Position numbers and translations under genes: made by a program. This document shows positions 1 through 10,590 of a stretch of DNA of 64,000 bases, in pieces. The notes under the pieces are model-generated. The model did not search any database, was not told the DNA's origin, and saw nothing but the letters and a program-made list of their open reading frames with translations. How positions within the stretch are numbered: position 1 is the first letter of the stretch; every line of letters starts with the position of its first letter. The DNA lies in assembly GCF_905147365.1 (NCBI RefSeq), contig NC_056410.1, positions 4,997,501-5,061,500 on the forward strand, read 5' to 3'. This stretch comes from Aricia agestis (taxonomy: Eukaryota > Arthropoda > Insecta > Lepidoptera > Lycaenidae).

Positions 1-228
1 GTCCCCTTTGAGGTAGATCGGCCGGTCGTGGAGAGAGTCCTCGTGTTAGACAGATCCAGGACATCCCCGTATAGGGCTGAAGGCAAACAGCAGGTGGTTT
101 TAGTGGGTAAGCCCGGCGTTTCTCGCCGGGAGTCCCACATACCCCCGGGGTGCTTCAGCTAAACTGAGGCACACCCCCAACCCGGGGTACCCGTAAAGGA
201 TTTCCCCTGCGCATCAAAAAAAAAAGGA
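1..228 (+). mobile_element. 3' end of a non-LTR retrotransposon, probably R1-like
   Basis: This is the tail of a GC-rich element that enters from the left edge. Frame 1 is open from base 1 to the TAA at 160-162 (about 53 codons), so it may be the last codons of an ORF2 or merely an open stretch of 3' UTR. A GC-rich trailer with the hairpin GCCCGGCG...CGCCGGG near 111-130 follows, then a poly-A run at 216-225, after which the sequence becomes AT-rich at once. A GC-rich trailer plus poly-A is typical of R1/Jockey-group LINEs. The family assignment is from general resemblance only. Confidence 0.5.
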
Positions 229-580
229 TCAACTGTGAAATGTCTTTAAAAATTTTGATCTCAAGAGCCTATCTTGCAACCACGATGAATTAATCAAAAG
301 CAAGTATAGTTTAAAAAGAGAATTAAGTATTCCAATTTCCTTCTCTGAGCAACTCGGGAAAGAGCCACCGAAAATTTTTACTATTTTTATTGGCATCGTG
401 CATTGCTTAAATATTGTCACGTAAAAAAATACGAGTTACTTTTTTTGTATTCATTTAGTCCGGCCGCACATTATAAGAATATCTGATCAGAAAAATTCAG
501 ACGCCCGCCGCCGGGTACCACATCGCACACCTATCAGAAATTTCTGATAGGTGTGCGGGGTCTAGTATAAAATGTATACT

Positions 581-782
581 GCAGGGCTAAAATGGTCACA
601 TTTAGCAATTCCTCTCAATCAATTCATTAAATGAATTGTCAAAACTGTCAAACTGACAAATGTCAAATCAGTACAAAAATACAGAAATGAATTGCAAGCA
701 GAGTTGCATTTTGCGATTTTAGAAAAATGAATCATATTATGATTCATATCATGATTCTTCAAAGCGACCATTTTAGCCCGGC
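581..782. mobile_element. Short MITE inside 461-1119
   Basis: The terminal inverted repeats are GCAGGGCTAAAATGGTC (581-597) and GACCATTTTAGCCCGGC at the right end. The interior is AT-rich with small ATGATTCAT-type palindromes and no ORF. I could not define a target duplication with confidence. Confidence 0.6.
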
Positions 783-920
783 AGATCTATCTGTTCAGAA
801 ACATTTCTGTCATCCGATCGACGCGAACGTCAGACACGTCAGTATTCTGATAGTATGCGGGGTCCACAACAAAATGTGATAGAGAATGCGTTCCGGCTGG
901 GCGTCCGAATTTTTCTGATT

Positions 921-1091
921 CCCCCTAGACAAGCGGCAAGCGATTATCGTAAACGCTAACGCTAACGCCATAAAATGTATGGGATTTGACATTAGTATTC
1001 GCTAGCGAAGCGATGACTTATGTCAAATCGCATACATTTTGTGGCGTTAACGTTAGCGTTTACGTTAATCGCTTGCCGCTTGTCTAGGGGG
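921..1091. mobile_element. 171-bp MITE with about 70-bp inverted arms
   Basis: The left arm starts CCCCCTAGACAAGCGGCAAG and the right arm ends with its complement (CTTGCCGCTTGTCTAGGGGG, 1072-1091). Pairing continues inward through the ACGCTAACG repeats to the TGACAT/ATGTCA region, leaving a small loop near 991-1018. It interrupts the right arm of the surrounding element. Confidence 0.75.
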
Positions 1092-1119
1092 GCAGAGAAA
1101 TTCTTATAAAATGCGGTCG

Positions 1120-1756
1120 AGCCAATTAGGTACAATTTTGTAGTTCAGAGTAATGCTCTCACTTGATCTAAGTAAAACAAAATGATGACAGGCAAATACC
1201 ATAATCGTTTAACATAATAGCAATACCTACACTTTGAATTAAATATCTCCTGTAACTTTTATGATGCTGATTAAATAAAATACCTGTATTTTATTAAAAT
1301 TTAAGTAATTACATATTTAGCTTATCACCGATCCATTAACAAAACAATTAAGGTTCATGAGAGGATGTCAAAGCCCTTCCATTTAAGTAACAGTCATCAC
1401 TTAGTTACTCAAATACCTAACATTCTTAACAAGTATTATTAATTATGCCAGTATGAGATTACTGGCTAGAACTAGTTATTATGATGTAAGTCAAGGTTCT
1501 TACTCTACAGTCTTCGCACCCTGTAACAGTCAAACTCTACCATAGTTTTTCTTAACCATTTCGTTACATGATGGGCATTAAAAACACTTTTACAGTAATG
1601 AATAATGATTATATACTCCTGTAACTCTAGTGAAACAGGCTTTGCAAGAACCTTGATCATCTTAATACATATTACACATTTGACATTACACACAAACGAA
1701 AAACATAACCCTCGATTCTCGAGTAATCAGAGCACAACATTTTCAAGTCAATTGAC
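1120..1756. other. AT-rich stretch, nothing recognised
   Basis: The short open frames here have no recognisable domain, and there are no inverted repeats long enough to call. Confidence 0.5.
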
Positions 1757-2064
1757 TTTTTTTTATGAAATAAGGGGGCAAACGAGCAAATGGGTTCCTG
1801 ATGGAAAGCAACTTCCGTCGCCCATGGACACTCGCAGCATCAGAAGAGCTGCAGGTGCGTTGCCGGCCTTTTAAGAGGGAATAGGGTAATAGGGGAGGGT
1901 AGGGATGGGAAGGGAAGGGAATAGGGTAGGGGATTGGGCTTCCGGTAAACTCACTCACTCGGCGAAACACAGCGCAAGCGCTGTTTCACGCCGGTTTTCT
2001 GTGAGAACGTGGTATTTCTCCGGTCGAGCCGGCCCATTCGTGCCGAAGCATGTCTCTCCCACGT
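1757..2064 (-). mobile_element. SINE/LINE-tail repeat, family Z, copy 1
   Basis: On the minus strand this repeat ends in an A-tail (T-run at 1757-1764 on plus). Its hallmarks are CGCCCATGGACACTCGCAGC, the GGCCGGCAACGCACC block, a polypurine GGGAAGGG-rich segment and CGAAACACAGCGCAAGCGCT. A near-identical copy is at 20179-20510 and fragments are at 14131-14225 and 62681-62716. The 3' end resembles that shared by lepidopteran CR1/Zenon LINEs and Metulj SINEs; that link is from memory and unverified. Confidence 0.65.
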
Positions 2065-2490
2065 ATACTCTTACTCTTTTTTACTACTCTTTTTAATATT
2101 ATATTACCAGCTTCATACATCACATAGACGAAGAATAATTTAAATAAATGACGTTATAAAGACACAAACGTCCTCTGAATATTCATATGGGGCATTTTGA
2201 TGATGATCATCAGCTTCTTATCAAATTAATCTGCGATGAAGCACTTCCAAGAGAACTATTTACATTTCATGATTACGGACGTTAAAAATTCAATAAAATA
2301 ATTTAAATCTCCGTCATTGTCATCCTTCCCAGAATCCGCTAAATATTTTAAGTTATACAAAAATATATTATATATTAATTTTAAAGTAACACATACAACT
2401 TGTTTGTCCACAATTTTTTTTTCGTCATTATAATATTTTTAATTTGTCAACACAAACTAAGATAAATCCTATCTAATATTATAGCAAAAC
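2065..2490. other. AT-rich stretch, nothing recognised
   Basis: No coding or repeat signal that I can support. Confidence 0.45.
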
Positions 2491-2530
2491 TAGCTGTCCC
2501 GGCAAACGTTGCTTTGCCATAATATAAATG
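2491..2530 (+). repeat. 5' part of an RTE-type tail repeat (split copy)
   Basis: CTGTCCCGGCAAACGTTG near 2494 matches the start of the intact copy at 13224-13400. The rest of the copy, including GTGACACGAGAATTTTATAT, reappears at about 4618-4740. Roughly 2.1 kb of other sequence (an RTE fragment and unassigned DNA) therefore lies between the two halves. Confidence 0.6.
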
Positions 2531-3356
2531 TTTTTTGCTCATATTATTATTTTATTTATCTCGATTGGCTGGGGAGACAAAGGTGTTGTTATCGGCAAGA
2601 AAAGGTTAACAAACCTTCGCTTCGCCGATGACATAGTTCTGTTTGCCACTTCAGCTCAAACCCTACAGTCAATGCTAGACGACCTCAGCATGGCGAGCCT
2701 CGAGGCGGGACTTCAAATGAATCGAACAAAGACCAAGCTCATGTCAAATAGCACGAAACGTAGAGTCAAAGTGGATGGGGAGGAGATACACTATGTCGAC
2801 GAGTACGTTTATCTAGGCCAACTAATATCTTTTTATAACAGGCAAGACAAAGAAATAGACCAACGTGTTGAGAAGGCATGGAGAAGCTTTTGGTCAATGA
2901 AACATCTGATGAAAGGGGACCTACCAATATGCCTAAAACGTAAACTCGTGGACGTGTGTATCTTGCCTATTCTAACCTACGGTGCCCAGTCCTGGTCTTT
3001 GACAGCTTCACAGAAGTCCCGACTCGGAATTTGCCAACGAGCTATGGAACGCAGCATTCTAGGTATAAAAAGGATTGACCACGTCCGGAACACCACCCTG
3101 CGTTCCCAAACGAAGCTCGTTGACGTAGGCAGAAAGGCAGCTAGCCTTAAGTGGAGCTGGGCAGGGCACGTCTCCCGTATGCACCCGGACAGGTGGGCGC
3201 GTCTAGTTTCGGAGTGGCTACCGACTGGTCGGCGTAACAGAGGCCGACCCAAGAAAAGGTGCGTTTGATAAAGAGTGGCCAAAAACATCGCAGGATCGTG
3301 AACTTTGGAAAGAGAGAGGGGAGGCCTTTGCCCAGCAGTGGGACACTGTAGGCTGA
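2528..3356 (+). pseudogene. RTE-clade LINE reverse transcriptase, C-terminal part, frameshifted
   Basis: This is the distal half of an RTE-type ORF2. The first frame (2528-3268, 246 codons) carries the RT active-site box as LRFADDIVLFA (about residues 29-39), then the thumb region (YVYLGQLIS) and the distal block WAGHVSRMHPDRW and GRRNRGRPKKR. After GRPKKR the frame breaks. The family's usual ending (FDKEWPKTSQDRELWKERGE and AFAQQWDTVG, stop at 3354-3356) continues in the next frame from 3264. The 5' half of the ORF (endonuclease and first RT blocks) is missing. The element ends in an ATAATAAT/ATTATT tail near 3357-3380, typical of RTE elements. It is a dead 5'-truncated copy. Confidence 0.88.
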
Positions 3357-3529
3357 TAATAATCATAATTATTATTATTTTATTAAAGTGACTAAATAAG
3401 TATGTTGCACAAATGCTATGTAAGATTTGGCTTATATCGTTTTTGGTCATATTGCAGTGATGTAGCGGTGATTTACATTAGAAAGAGCCAAATAGCGCCA
3501 TATTACATAGCCAACTATATTTTTTCATT

Positions 3530-3582
3530 AAAAGCTGTGTAAAATTGCGCTGTAGACGTCTATATAGCGTTTTTACACAGCT
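3530..3582. repeat. Inverted repeat
   Basis: AGCTGTGTAAAA and TTTTACACAGCT pair across a loop of about 29 bases. It is probably part of an old MITE. Confidence 0.45.
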
Positions 3583-3696
3583 GTCATATGGAAGCTCCCA
3601 ATACAGTAATTTCTAGCCAAGTAAGTTCCATCTATACAGCTTTTCGCCAATTAGAAGTTATTAATATAGCCTAGTAGCTATTAATATTTGCTGACC

Positions 3697-3810
3697 GCTA
3701 TATAATTCACCTTTCATGACTGTTTTTCTTATGAATGCTGAGTAATTTGCTTTGAAGCAAATTACTCAGCATTCATAAGAAAAACAGTCCTGAAAGGTGA
3801 ATTACATAGC
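3697..3810. repeat. 114-bp near-perfect palindrome
   Basis: The arms 3697-3752 and 3755-3810 are complementary with a 2-base centre (TG) and only a few mismatches. Part of the right arm (CATTCATAAGAAAAACAGTC) is repeated directly just downstream, to about 3845. A minimal loop suggests a foldback element or a template-switch product. Confidence 0.8.
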
Positions 3811-3845
3811 ATTCATAAGAAAAACAGTCATGAAAAGTGAATTAT

Positions 3846-4609
3846 ATGCTAGTGTAGAGACCTTTAATTGGTTTTAATGGAGTGCAATCTGTCAAAATTT
3901 TTGCTAATTTTATGAATTATCGATTTTAACGTTTAATTTCGGTTACGCCTAATAATAAGTTGTTTTTAACAGTGGTTTTTGTTAACCGAATAGGTATTAA
4001 GACTTTTAGGAAACTTAATTTCAGCTTTTAGTGACAAATAAAAAATAAAATATTTCAAAAATATGTTTTAATTATTAATACAATTTATGAAACCATCGAA
4101 AATTAGAAGCGCATTAAAAATTTACTTATAATTCATAGATACATTAACAGTAAAACTTAATTTGCATATAAAATTAGGCTCATATTATGGCGAGTAACAA
4201 TTTTCATAAAATATATGTAATACGTCAATGTTTTAAAAATTATTTAATTCTGTAGTCGCCATATTATATTTATAGTCGTGTGATATTTCAGATTTTTATT
4301 ATCTATGTTTTTTGGTAACGTGAAAGCGACCTAAATGACAAAAACTTCTTAGCAAAGCTAATAACATCGTTTCTATATAGTAATAATTTGCTATATAAAG
4401 GTCATATAGAGCTTGAGTAGAAGCTTATATATCAATTTTTCATAGCAAATGGCGATGTAAAAAACGTGCCCACAGACGCTACTCAGCAATTTTGTGCTAC
4501 CTGGAGTACCTGGGAACGTCCGTCGCTATCCCGTCACACAAACAATGGTCGCCGTCAGACTCGTGTTGTAATAATTTACTATTATTTATTCAACAAATGC
4601 ACTTATCAA
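3846..4609. other. AT-rich stretch, nothing recognised
   Basis: No coding signal. This may be the remainder of whatever inserted between the two halves of the RTE-tail repeat (2491-2530 and 4618-4740). Confidence 0.4.
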
Positions 4610-4617
4610 TATAAAAA

Positions 4618-4740
4618 GTACCCAGTAGCCGATTCTCAGACCCACTGAATATGCATATAAAATTTGGTTAAAATCAGTAAAGCCGTTTCGGAGGAGTACG
4701 GGGCCTAACATTGTGACACGAGAATTTTATATATAAGATA
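4618..4740 (+). repeat. 3' part of the split RTE-type tail repeat
   Basis: The segments GCCGATTCTCAGACCCACT, AAGCCGTTTCGGAGGAGTA and TGACACGAGAATTTTATAT match the intact copy at 13224-13400 in order. Confidence 0.65.
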
Positions 4741-5201
4741 TGAAAAATCCTACTACAGCAAGTTTTATTCTGCAAAGCATATATTTTATTAGAGTATGTG
4801 CTGTGCATATAAAAATTGTAAACATAGAAGAATTTAGATACATTTTCTTCAATGTTTACAATTTCCATCCTAAACTTATTGAGGCAAGTCTAGTTCTGAG
4901 AAAACTCCTTGACTTTATAGCTCACCGCTGGCTCGTAAAATAAACCATTTAATTGAATCTTGGTATTAAAAGAAGTCGGTTAATAAAATTTTGATTAAAG
5001 TCAGTAGACTAGCAGCATTCTTTGTTATTTTGGTTCGGGATATCTCATTTAAAAGATCCACGTAATGTGAAATTTTATTGCATACCCAAACTGTACTAAG
5101 TAGTTAAGAGTTCAATTTACATAATATAATCTAAAAAGAGAAAAATTATTATTTTAAACAAAAAATTGAAAACCGATTTCCAACTCACAAAAAAGTGTTA
5201 A

Positions 5202-5640
5202 GAGGAGTCCACACCGCCGTTTTTGCATACAAACGTTGTCTCCTGTTTACTCCCTGGATAATGCTAGTAGAGTTTTTTCCTGAATATCTACGGCCACTAA
5301 CACAATGTCCCTATGTTTTCTTTTTTTTTCATAATTTATTTATTAAAATAAGATATGAACGTTCAAAAACCCAAAAAAATGACCAGATTTTCCGCTGTGA
5401 TCAAACATCCAGAAAACAGATTTGGCTAGATTACACGAACACAGCTCAAGCCTTTCTTTAATCTTTAATGAAAAAGGTACTTGAATCGGTTAAGTTTTGG
5501 AGAAGGAATCAGGGGACAACGAATCGTTGATTTCCTGCAGTTGTCTCTATCGCGTTCTACGGTATAAGCTTGAGGTAAGGGTGACAGCTATAGATATTAC
5601 ACGTACTTTTTTTCATTTCTCTAGCCCCTTGTGTATCCTC
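5202..5640 (+). mobile_element. piggyBac-like MITE, copy 1 (TTAA target)
   Basis: TTAA flanks both ends (5198-5201 and 5641-5644). The ends are GAGGAGTCCACACCG and, inverted, GAGGATACACAAGGGG, giving short imperfect terminal repeats that begin GAGGA. The right arm of the host foldback has one TTAA at the matching place (6923-6926), so it shows the unoccupied site. A second copy, inverted, is at 46175-46648. TTAA duplication is characteristic of piggyBac elements. No transposase is encoded. Confidence 0.85.
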
Positions 5641-5746
5641 TTAAATAATAATTGTTATTATTTAAATAGTGAATTTTTCAGAACCCTCCTATAATAATTC
5701 AACGTTTTCTCCACTCAATCTTCACACTTTCTAAGTCGGTGCCAGC

Positions 5747-6755
5747 CAGCGTTGCCAGACGTCCCGATTTTGGCGGGACGTCCCGATTTTTTCACCAAAA
5801 TTAAATGTCCCGCGCGGGACAGGCTCAGTCCCGCTTTTCGGGGAAAGCCCGAACGTACGTGCAGCGAGCTGAGAAAGAAAGGTGCGTAATGAAGATAAGA
5901 GTGTGGGAGGTAGAGGGGTGGATTGTGTTTGGCTACTTTAGCTATCTATTATCAGGTAAACGTTATTTTAACGCAAATAAAAAGATAAAAAATTAAAAAA
6001 ACTTTTGATTTTGTACCATTTTTAGGGTTCCGTAGCCAAATGGCAAAAAACGGAACCGTTATAGATTCGTCATGTCTGTCTGTCTGTCTGTCTGTCCGTC
6101 CGTATGTCACAGCCACTTTTCTCCGAAACTATAAGAGCTACACTATTGAAACTTGGTAAGTAGATGTAATCTGTGGACCGCTTTAAGATTTTGATACAAA
6201 AATGGAAAAATTATTAAAATTTTAGGGGTCCCCATAGATACAAATGAAACAAAAAAAAATTTCATCTAACCTATGCGTGTGGGGTATCTATGGATAGGTC
6301 TTCAAAAATCATATTATAGTTTCTGAAATCATTCTTTTCTAACCTGAATAGTTTGCGAGAGACACTCTTCCAAAGTTGGTAAAATGTGTGTCCCCCCCTC
6401 TAACTTCTAAAGTAGCGGCATGACAAATCTAAAAAAAATATATGATGTACATTACTACAAAAACTACTAACGAAAATTGGTTCGAACGAGATCTAGCCAG
6501 TAGTTTTTTTTATACGTCATAAATGGTAAACCTTAATTTAACTTTCATTAAATCGACTGAAATATGAAAATAAATCAAAAACCTTTTAATTTCATAAAAA
6601 TAAACCTTATTGCTGCTGCGGAACCCTTCATGGGCGAGTCCAACTCGCACTTGGCCGGTTTTTTTGCTTTGTCCCGCTTTTGACTGAAGAATCCTGCTTT
6701 TTCCCTCAAAAAGTTCCAAAGTCCGACTTGGCACAAAAAAAATCTGGCAACGCTG
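5747..6755. mobile_element. Non-autonomous hAT-like element, 1009 bp
   Basis: The terminal inverted repeat is CAGCGTTGCCAGA (5747-5759) against TCTGGCAACGCTG (6743-6755). It is flanked by a perfect 8-bp duplication, GTGCCAGC (5739-5746 and 6756-6763), the duplication size of hAT transposons. Subterminal sequence contains repeated GTCCCGCTTTT-like motifs. It carries a repeat of family B (6024-6662) and no transposase ORF. Confidence 0.85.
6024..6662 (-). repeat. Family B repeat (AGGGTTCCGTAGCC type) inside the hAT-like element
   Basis: One end is AGGGTTCCGTAGCCAAATGG followed by a (GTCT)n run at 6070-6106. The other end is GGGCGAGTCCAACTCGCACT followed by TGGCCGG. It resembles the family A repeats elsewhere in the window (17929, 27201, 51637) in its ends and microsatellite, but the interior differs. 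Confidence 0.6.
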
Positions 6756-7274
6756 GTGCCAGCCTTAAAAATAGCTAAAAATCTTTTGATAATAGAATAT
6801 TTACTCATATTTAAGTTGGCTGATACCGCCCGCGCCTTCAAAAGTGTGAAGACTGAGTACAAATAACGTTGAATTATTATAGGAGGGTTCTGATCCACTA
6901 TTTAAATAATAACAATTATTATTTAACTCTTTTTTGTGAGTTGAAAATCGGTTTTCAATTTTTTGTTTAAAAATAATAGTCTTGAAATACTCGTGGAATT
7001 CCTTCCTTCGTTTATACGTCGAGAAAATTTAGGAGTTAAGTGATGTGAAGTACAGGGGTCATCTAGTTATTAATAAATCTAAACTCTTAAGCAAAGAGGG
7101 GCTACTAGAACTTTTTATCTTATCATTAGCAAAGACTCCCCCGTCGAATGTGCCTAAGCTAAGTCAAATTGTGTATAACATTTTTGTGTACATAAATTAT
7201 TAAATAAAATAAATAAATTTATATTGAGTCAGTAACTAACCTGTCCACTGACGTGCCAGTGCTGACCTGTAGAG

Positions 7275-7428
7275 GCAGATTTACATTGAGTAAGTGGCTG
7301 TCGTCACTGTATACTATGCTCAGTTGAAGATGACTTGAAATCAATTTACACTGTGGCAGTGCCAGGTCAGTAGTCAGTACTGACACGCCAGTGGACTAAC
7401 GTCAGTTACTGACTCAATGTAAATCTGC
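7275..7428. mobile_element. MITE with a partial second copy alongside
   Basis: GCAGATTTACATTGAGT (from 7275) and ACTCAATGTAAATCTGC (to 7428) are inverted. The inner part of the right arm (CAGTTACTGACTCAATGTAA region) also pairs with 7218-7265, so a partial left-arm copy precedes the element. Confidence 0.65.
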
Positions 7429-7439
7429 TTTAAATATTA

Positions 7440-10190
7440 TCCTTTTAGTAACGTTCTTGACTGTACCTCGTACGTCAGGGTCTGCGATTAACCTTCGTAC
7501 TCTCGCATGTATCTTGAATGTCGATGGAGACCAGTTTGTTGTTGAGGAAAATTAAACGGGTTTCGGTTAATTATTCCAGCCTTTTAATTAATGGATTGAA
7601 TAATGACACCACGTTAATAACCCAGGGTCTTCTCTTGATGGACAGGATCATTTTCTAAAAGTCAAATCAGTTCCCTGGATCTGCTATTAATCCAACTTTG
7701 TTACCCGATATGAGAATGCTTTAATATGCTTTTTAGTAGGATTGAGACTGGATCGAAACCGTATTGTATGCATTAAAAATTTATATTTTCTAAATTTGCA
7801 CTAGAAATTAGCTAGTGCAGCTGGCGTGTTGAATGTATGAGCAGCAGTTGATACAATTTTTCTTCTCTTAAAGCTCAATGAATATGTTATATTTGTCTTC
7901 TGCACGATGCTACATTAAGGAAATCTACCTTAGAAAACATAAAACATGTTTTTATATACAAAATCAAGGATCATGGCCCATGGGCAACTTTCGAGTCGTT
8001 ATCATGAAAAAGTTAAAATGTTGCGTATAAATGACCTTGACCAGAACAGTAAGATGACGCTAAATTAAGGTTTAAGTATGATCATTGCTCGTAGAATTAC
8101 CTCATACAGATTCTCTCACGTTACCGTATTCTCATTATTTTTTTGTTCATACTTTTTTACTATTCAGTAAAACATATCTGTTTTACTGTTTACTCCATAA
8201 CTCCATACTTGTCAAAATAGTTTGTTTTATTAAAGGTTATAACTTTATAAGGCTAACATCTAAAGACACGGTGGCCAGCTTAGTATTCTAGTCATAATAT
8301 AGTCCACAAAAAACTTTAGGTTTTAAAAATCCTGTTTATAATGTTAGTTAAAACTAGACTTTATCTATTTCTTTGAAACTTATTCAATATTATTTATTAT
8401 CTTCCCATTAATTAAAATTACCTATTAATTAAAAGTCTAAACGCGTCGCGTTAAAAATACAAAATTTAATCTTTACTCGACGTACTCTTTTAATTTTGTT
8501 CATGTTTGACTCGCTAACGACATATTAAAATTATTAGCATTTTTAATATTAATTTTATGACGTAGTCAAGGATTATTGTGCTTTTTAGTCTTCGGATTCA
8601 ACGAAACACAAACAAGTGAATCCCAATGAACGTTGAAGAAATATAACAAAAAAACCTGTAAAAGCACATAAGGGGCAATACATTTTAACAATTCTACAAA
8701 AAGTGTCCGTTTCCAAAATACTTACAAAGGCAACTTTGATTTAACGACATGATTAAGATGAGCACCTAACTTTTTATTAAGTGCAGGATATCAAAATCTT
8801 GCAAATGACATAAAGAAGAGTTGATGCACCCAAGGCTTAGAATAAGTTCTTATGTAAACCTGTTCCAACGGTACAAAAACACCGGACTGGACCAGTCGCT
8901 AACTCTTTAAATAAGCATTTCAAAGAGAAATGAACTTGGCTATGTAATAGTGTTGGGAAACCACATGTCGATAAAAATGTAACGACGTGATATGATTTAT
9001 TCATTATGGTTATTGCCTATTGGATAGTGAATAATGAATTTTAAAAAGTGGAGAGTTCGTAGTTATTAATTTCGCTTATAAGTTATAGCGTTAGACACAT
9101 ACACTGATAAAAAACAAGTATCAGAATCGCAATAAAGATCATTAAAACAAAAACGTCTAATAATTCAAATAAAGAAACATTCAAAAATTAAGAATAAAAC
9201 AAAACCGAATGTGGCAGAGATGTAGAAGTTAAAGAAATTAGGAGAAAAGTAAGTTCATAAAGAGTTGTAATTTGGGGTGGAAGAATCTATAGCCAAAGGC
9301 AAAACGTTTAGATAGATAAAAAGCTCTGTGCTTAGTGAACATTAAAGACTTGTCTAACGAGTACAAAATGATTAAAGAGTATGTGTTTTCAATGTCCCTA
9401 GAAGCCTAACTATGTTAGATTTTTACCTGACACCTTTTTACATCAATTGATGGTTTACCACATAGTACATGAACGTAATTGGTTGATTAGTTAATATGGA
9501 CATTTACTAATAACAGTTAATGGACACGTTGCTATGCGTCTAAGGGAACGGAATTCAAACAGTCATTAAATCAGCACGATTAAAGCCTTTTAAGCTTTGC
9601 ACCAACCTTGTAATAAATTCACACAGTTGGAAAATAAACCCACAATTTTAGGTATATGATATAAAATATAACATTGCACATGTGATACAAATTCCGGGTA
9701 AATGAAATGAAAATTATTTAAATTTCATTGCAGATATTTGTGAGTTATTCAAAATAAAAACTTCACATAGGTATCCTTGTAAGATTAATGAACAACTAAA
9801 ATGCAAAAATATGATCAACCGTTAAATATGTTTATTTATATTCCTAGTACTTAGTTTGGTGACAGGTTGATATGGGTGATCCTATTGGAAAAGTTAATAT
9901 TATACATCGATTCTGACATTAAAAAACATTTTCAAAGAAATCATCTATCAGTAGAGAATGCAAAGCAAATAATATTCATGGTAATGTCGGGGCTGCAAGA
10001 CAAGATGGTTCTTTATTTACAGGTCAAACATGCAAACTTTGTCCACGCCTAGATCGGAGTCAAGAAAACTACCAAAAGGAAGTAGTTTTAGATAAATGTA
10101 AGAGAAAATCTCATACGTGTGCATAAACAGTTTCTACACGGTTTTATCAGATGACATAGGTAAAGGGGAACGTATGAAAAAATATACGAG
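7440..10190. other. 2.75 kb of AT-rich DNA, probably intronic
   Basis: I see no convincing exon, RNA gene or TE terminus. If the minus-strand promoter at 10302-10336 is real, this is the first part of that gene's first intron. Confidence 0.4.
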
Positions 10191-10197
10191 TACTTAC

Positions 10198-10255
10198 ACC
10201 ATTTCCTGAGGAAGGCACTGGTCAATTTCGCACACAATTTATCACGTCCCTGCAT
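10198..10255 (-). CDS. Candidate first coding exon of a minus-strand gene
   Basis: The start codon at 10253-10255 sits in the context GTCAAAATG, close to the insect CAAAATG consensus. Nineteen codons (MQGRDKLCAKLTSAFLRKW) and one further base run to a good splice donor, GTAAGT on the minus strand (10192-10197), so the intron would be phase 1. The exon lies 79 bases below a perfect Inr+DPE promoter, and the upstream leader is GC-rich relative to its surroundings. I do not recognise the peptide and cannot find the next exon, which would lie to the left. It could instead be a spurious short frame below a real promoter. Confidence 0.5.
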
Positions 10256-10301
10256 TTTGACTGTCACAATTCACAAAACACAACACAACCACTATCCATC
10301 C

Positions 10302-10336
10302 ACGTCCGCACCCCGTAACGGACGCACGCAGACTGA
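10302..10336 (-). promoter_or_regulatory. Core promoter: initiator plus DPE
   Basis: On the minus strand TCAGTC (10331-10336) fits the arthropod initiator TCAKTY, with A+1 at 10334. GGACGT (10302-10307) falls exactly at +28 to +33 and fits the downstream promoter element RGWYVT in all six positions. The leader from +1 to the ATG is 79 bases. There is no TATA box at the expected place, as usual for DPE promoters. Confidence 0.6.
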
Positions 10337-10590
10337 CGCTGGAGCTGCGTACGCGCACGGTTCTGTAACAAGGAAAAAATCAAAGATCACGGGCCACGGC
10401 TAGGATCCATGAAGGATTTTTGTGGCTCCTCGTTAAATGGCAATTTTAATTTTAATGACATATTATGTTTAATGACCAATGTTTAAAAAAACCTGATGTT
10501 TTAAAGTCTTGTATCTAGGCGTTGTTTAAATATGCATTGCGGTAAACAATATTTTTAATTATTATTTATAAGGAAAAGAAATAATATAAT

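Larger units (their letters stand above)
461..1119. mobile_element. Inverted-repeat element (MITE) containing two further MITEs
   Basis: The left end CGGCCGCACATTATAAGAAT (461-480) is matched in inverted orientation by the right end at about 1100-1119. The arms continue inward (CAGAAAAATTC at 488-498 against GAATTTTTCTG at 908-918). The right arm is split by the element at 921-1091; without it the two arms align. A 34-bp perfect palindrome lies at 524-557. A third inverted-repeat element occupies 581-782. No coding capacity is visible. Confidence 0.7.
5140..6980. mobile_element. Foldback element with two later insertions
   Basis: The outer arms carry ACAAAAAATTGAAAACCGAT (left, from about 5155) and its inverted copy in the right arm (6940-6970). 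The right arm, about 6764-6980, aligns with the left arm only if 5202-5644 is removed. The loop region holds a hAT-like element (5747-6755). The motifs TTAACAAAAAATT...ACCGA and AAGTCGGTGCCAG link it to the foldback family at 38285-40530. Confidence 0.75.

Noticed and set aside
1605..2096. Short ORFs on both strands at the family Z repeat
   Set aside because: The same frames recur in the second copy at 20179-20510 and follow from the repeat sequence; SINE-like, not coding.
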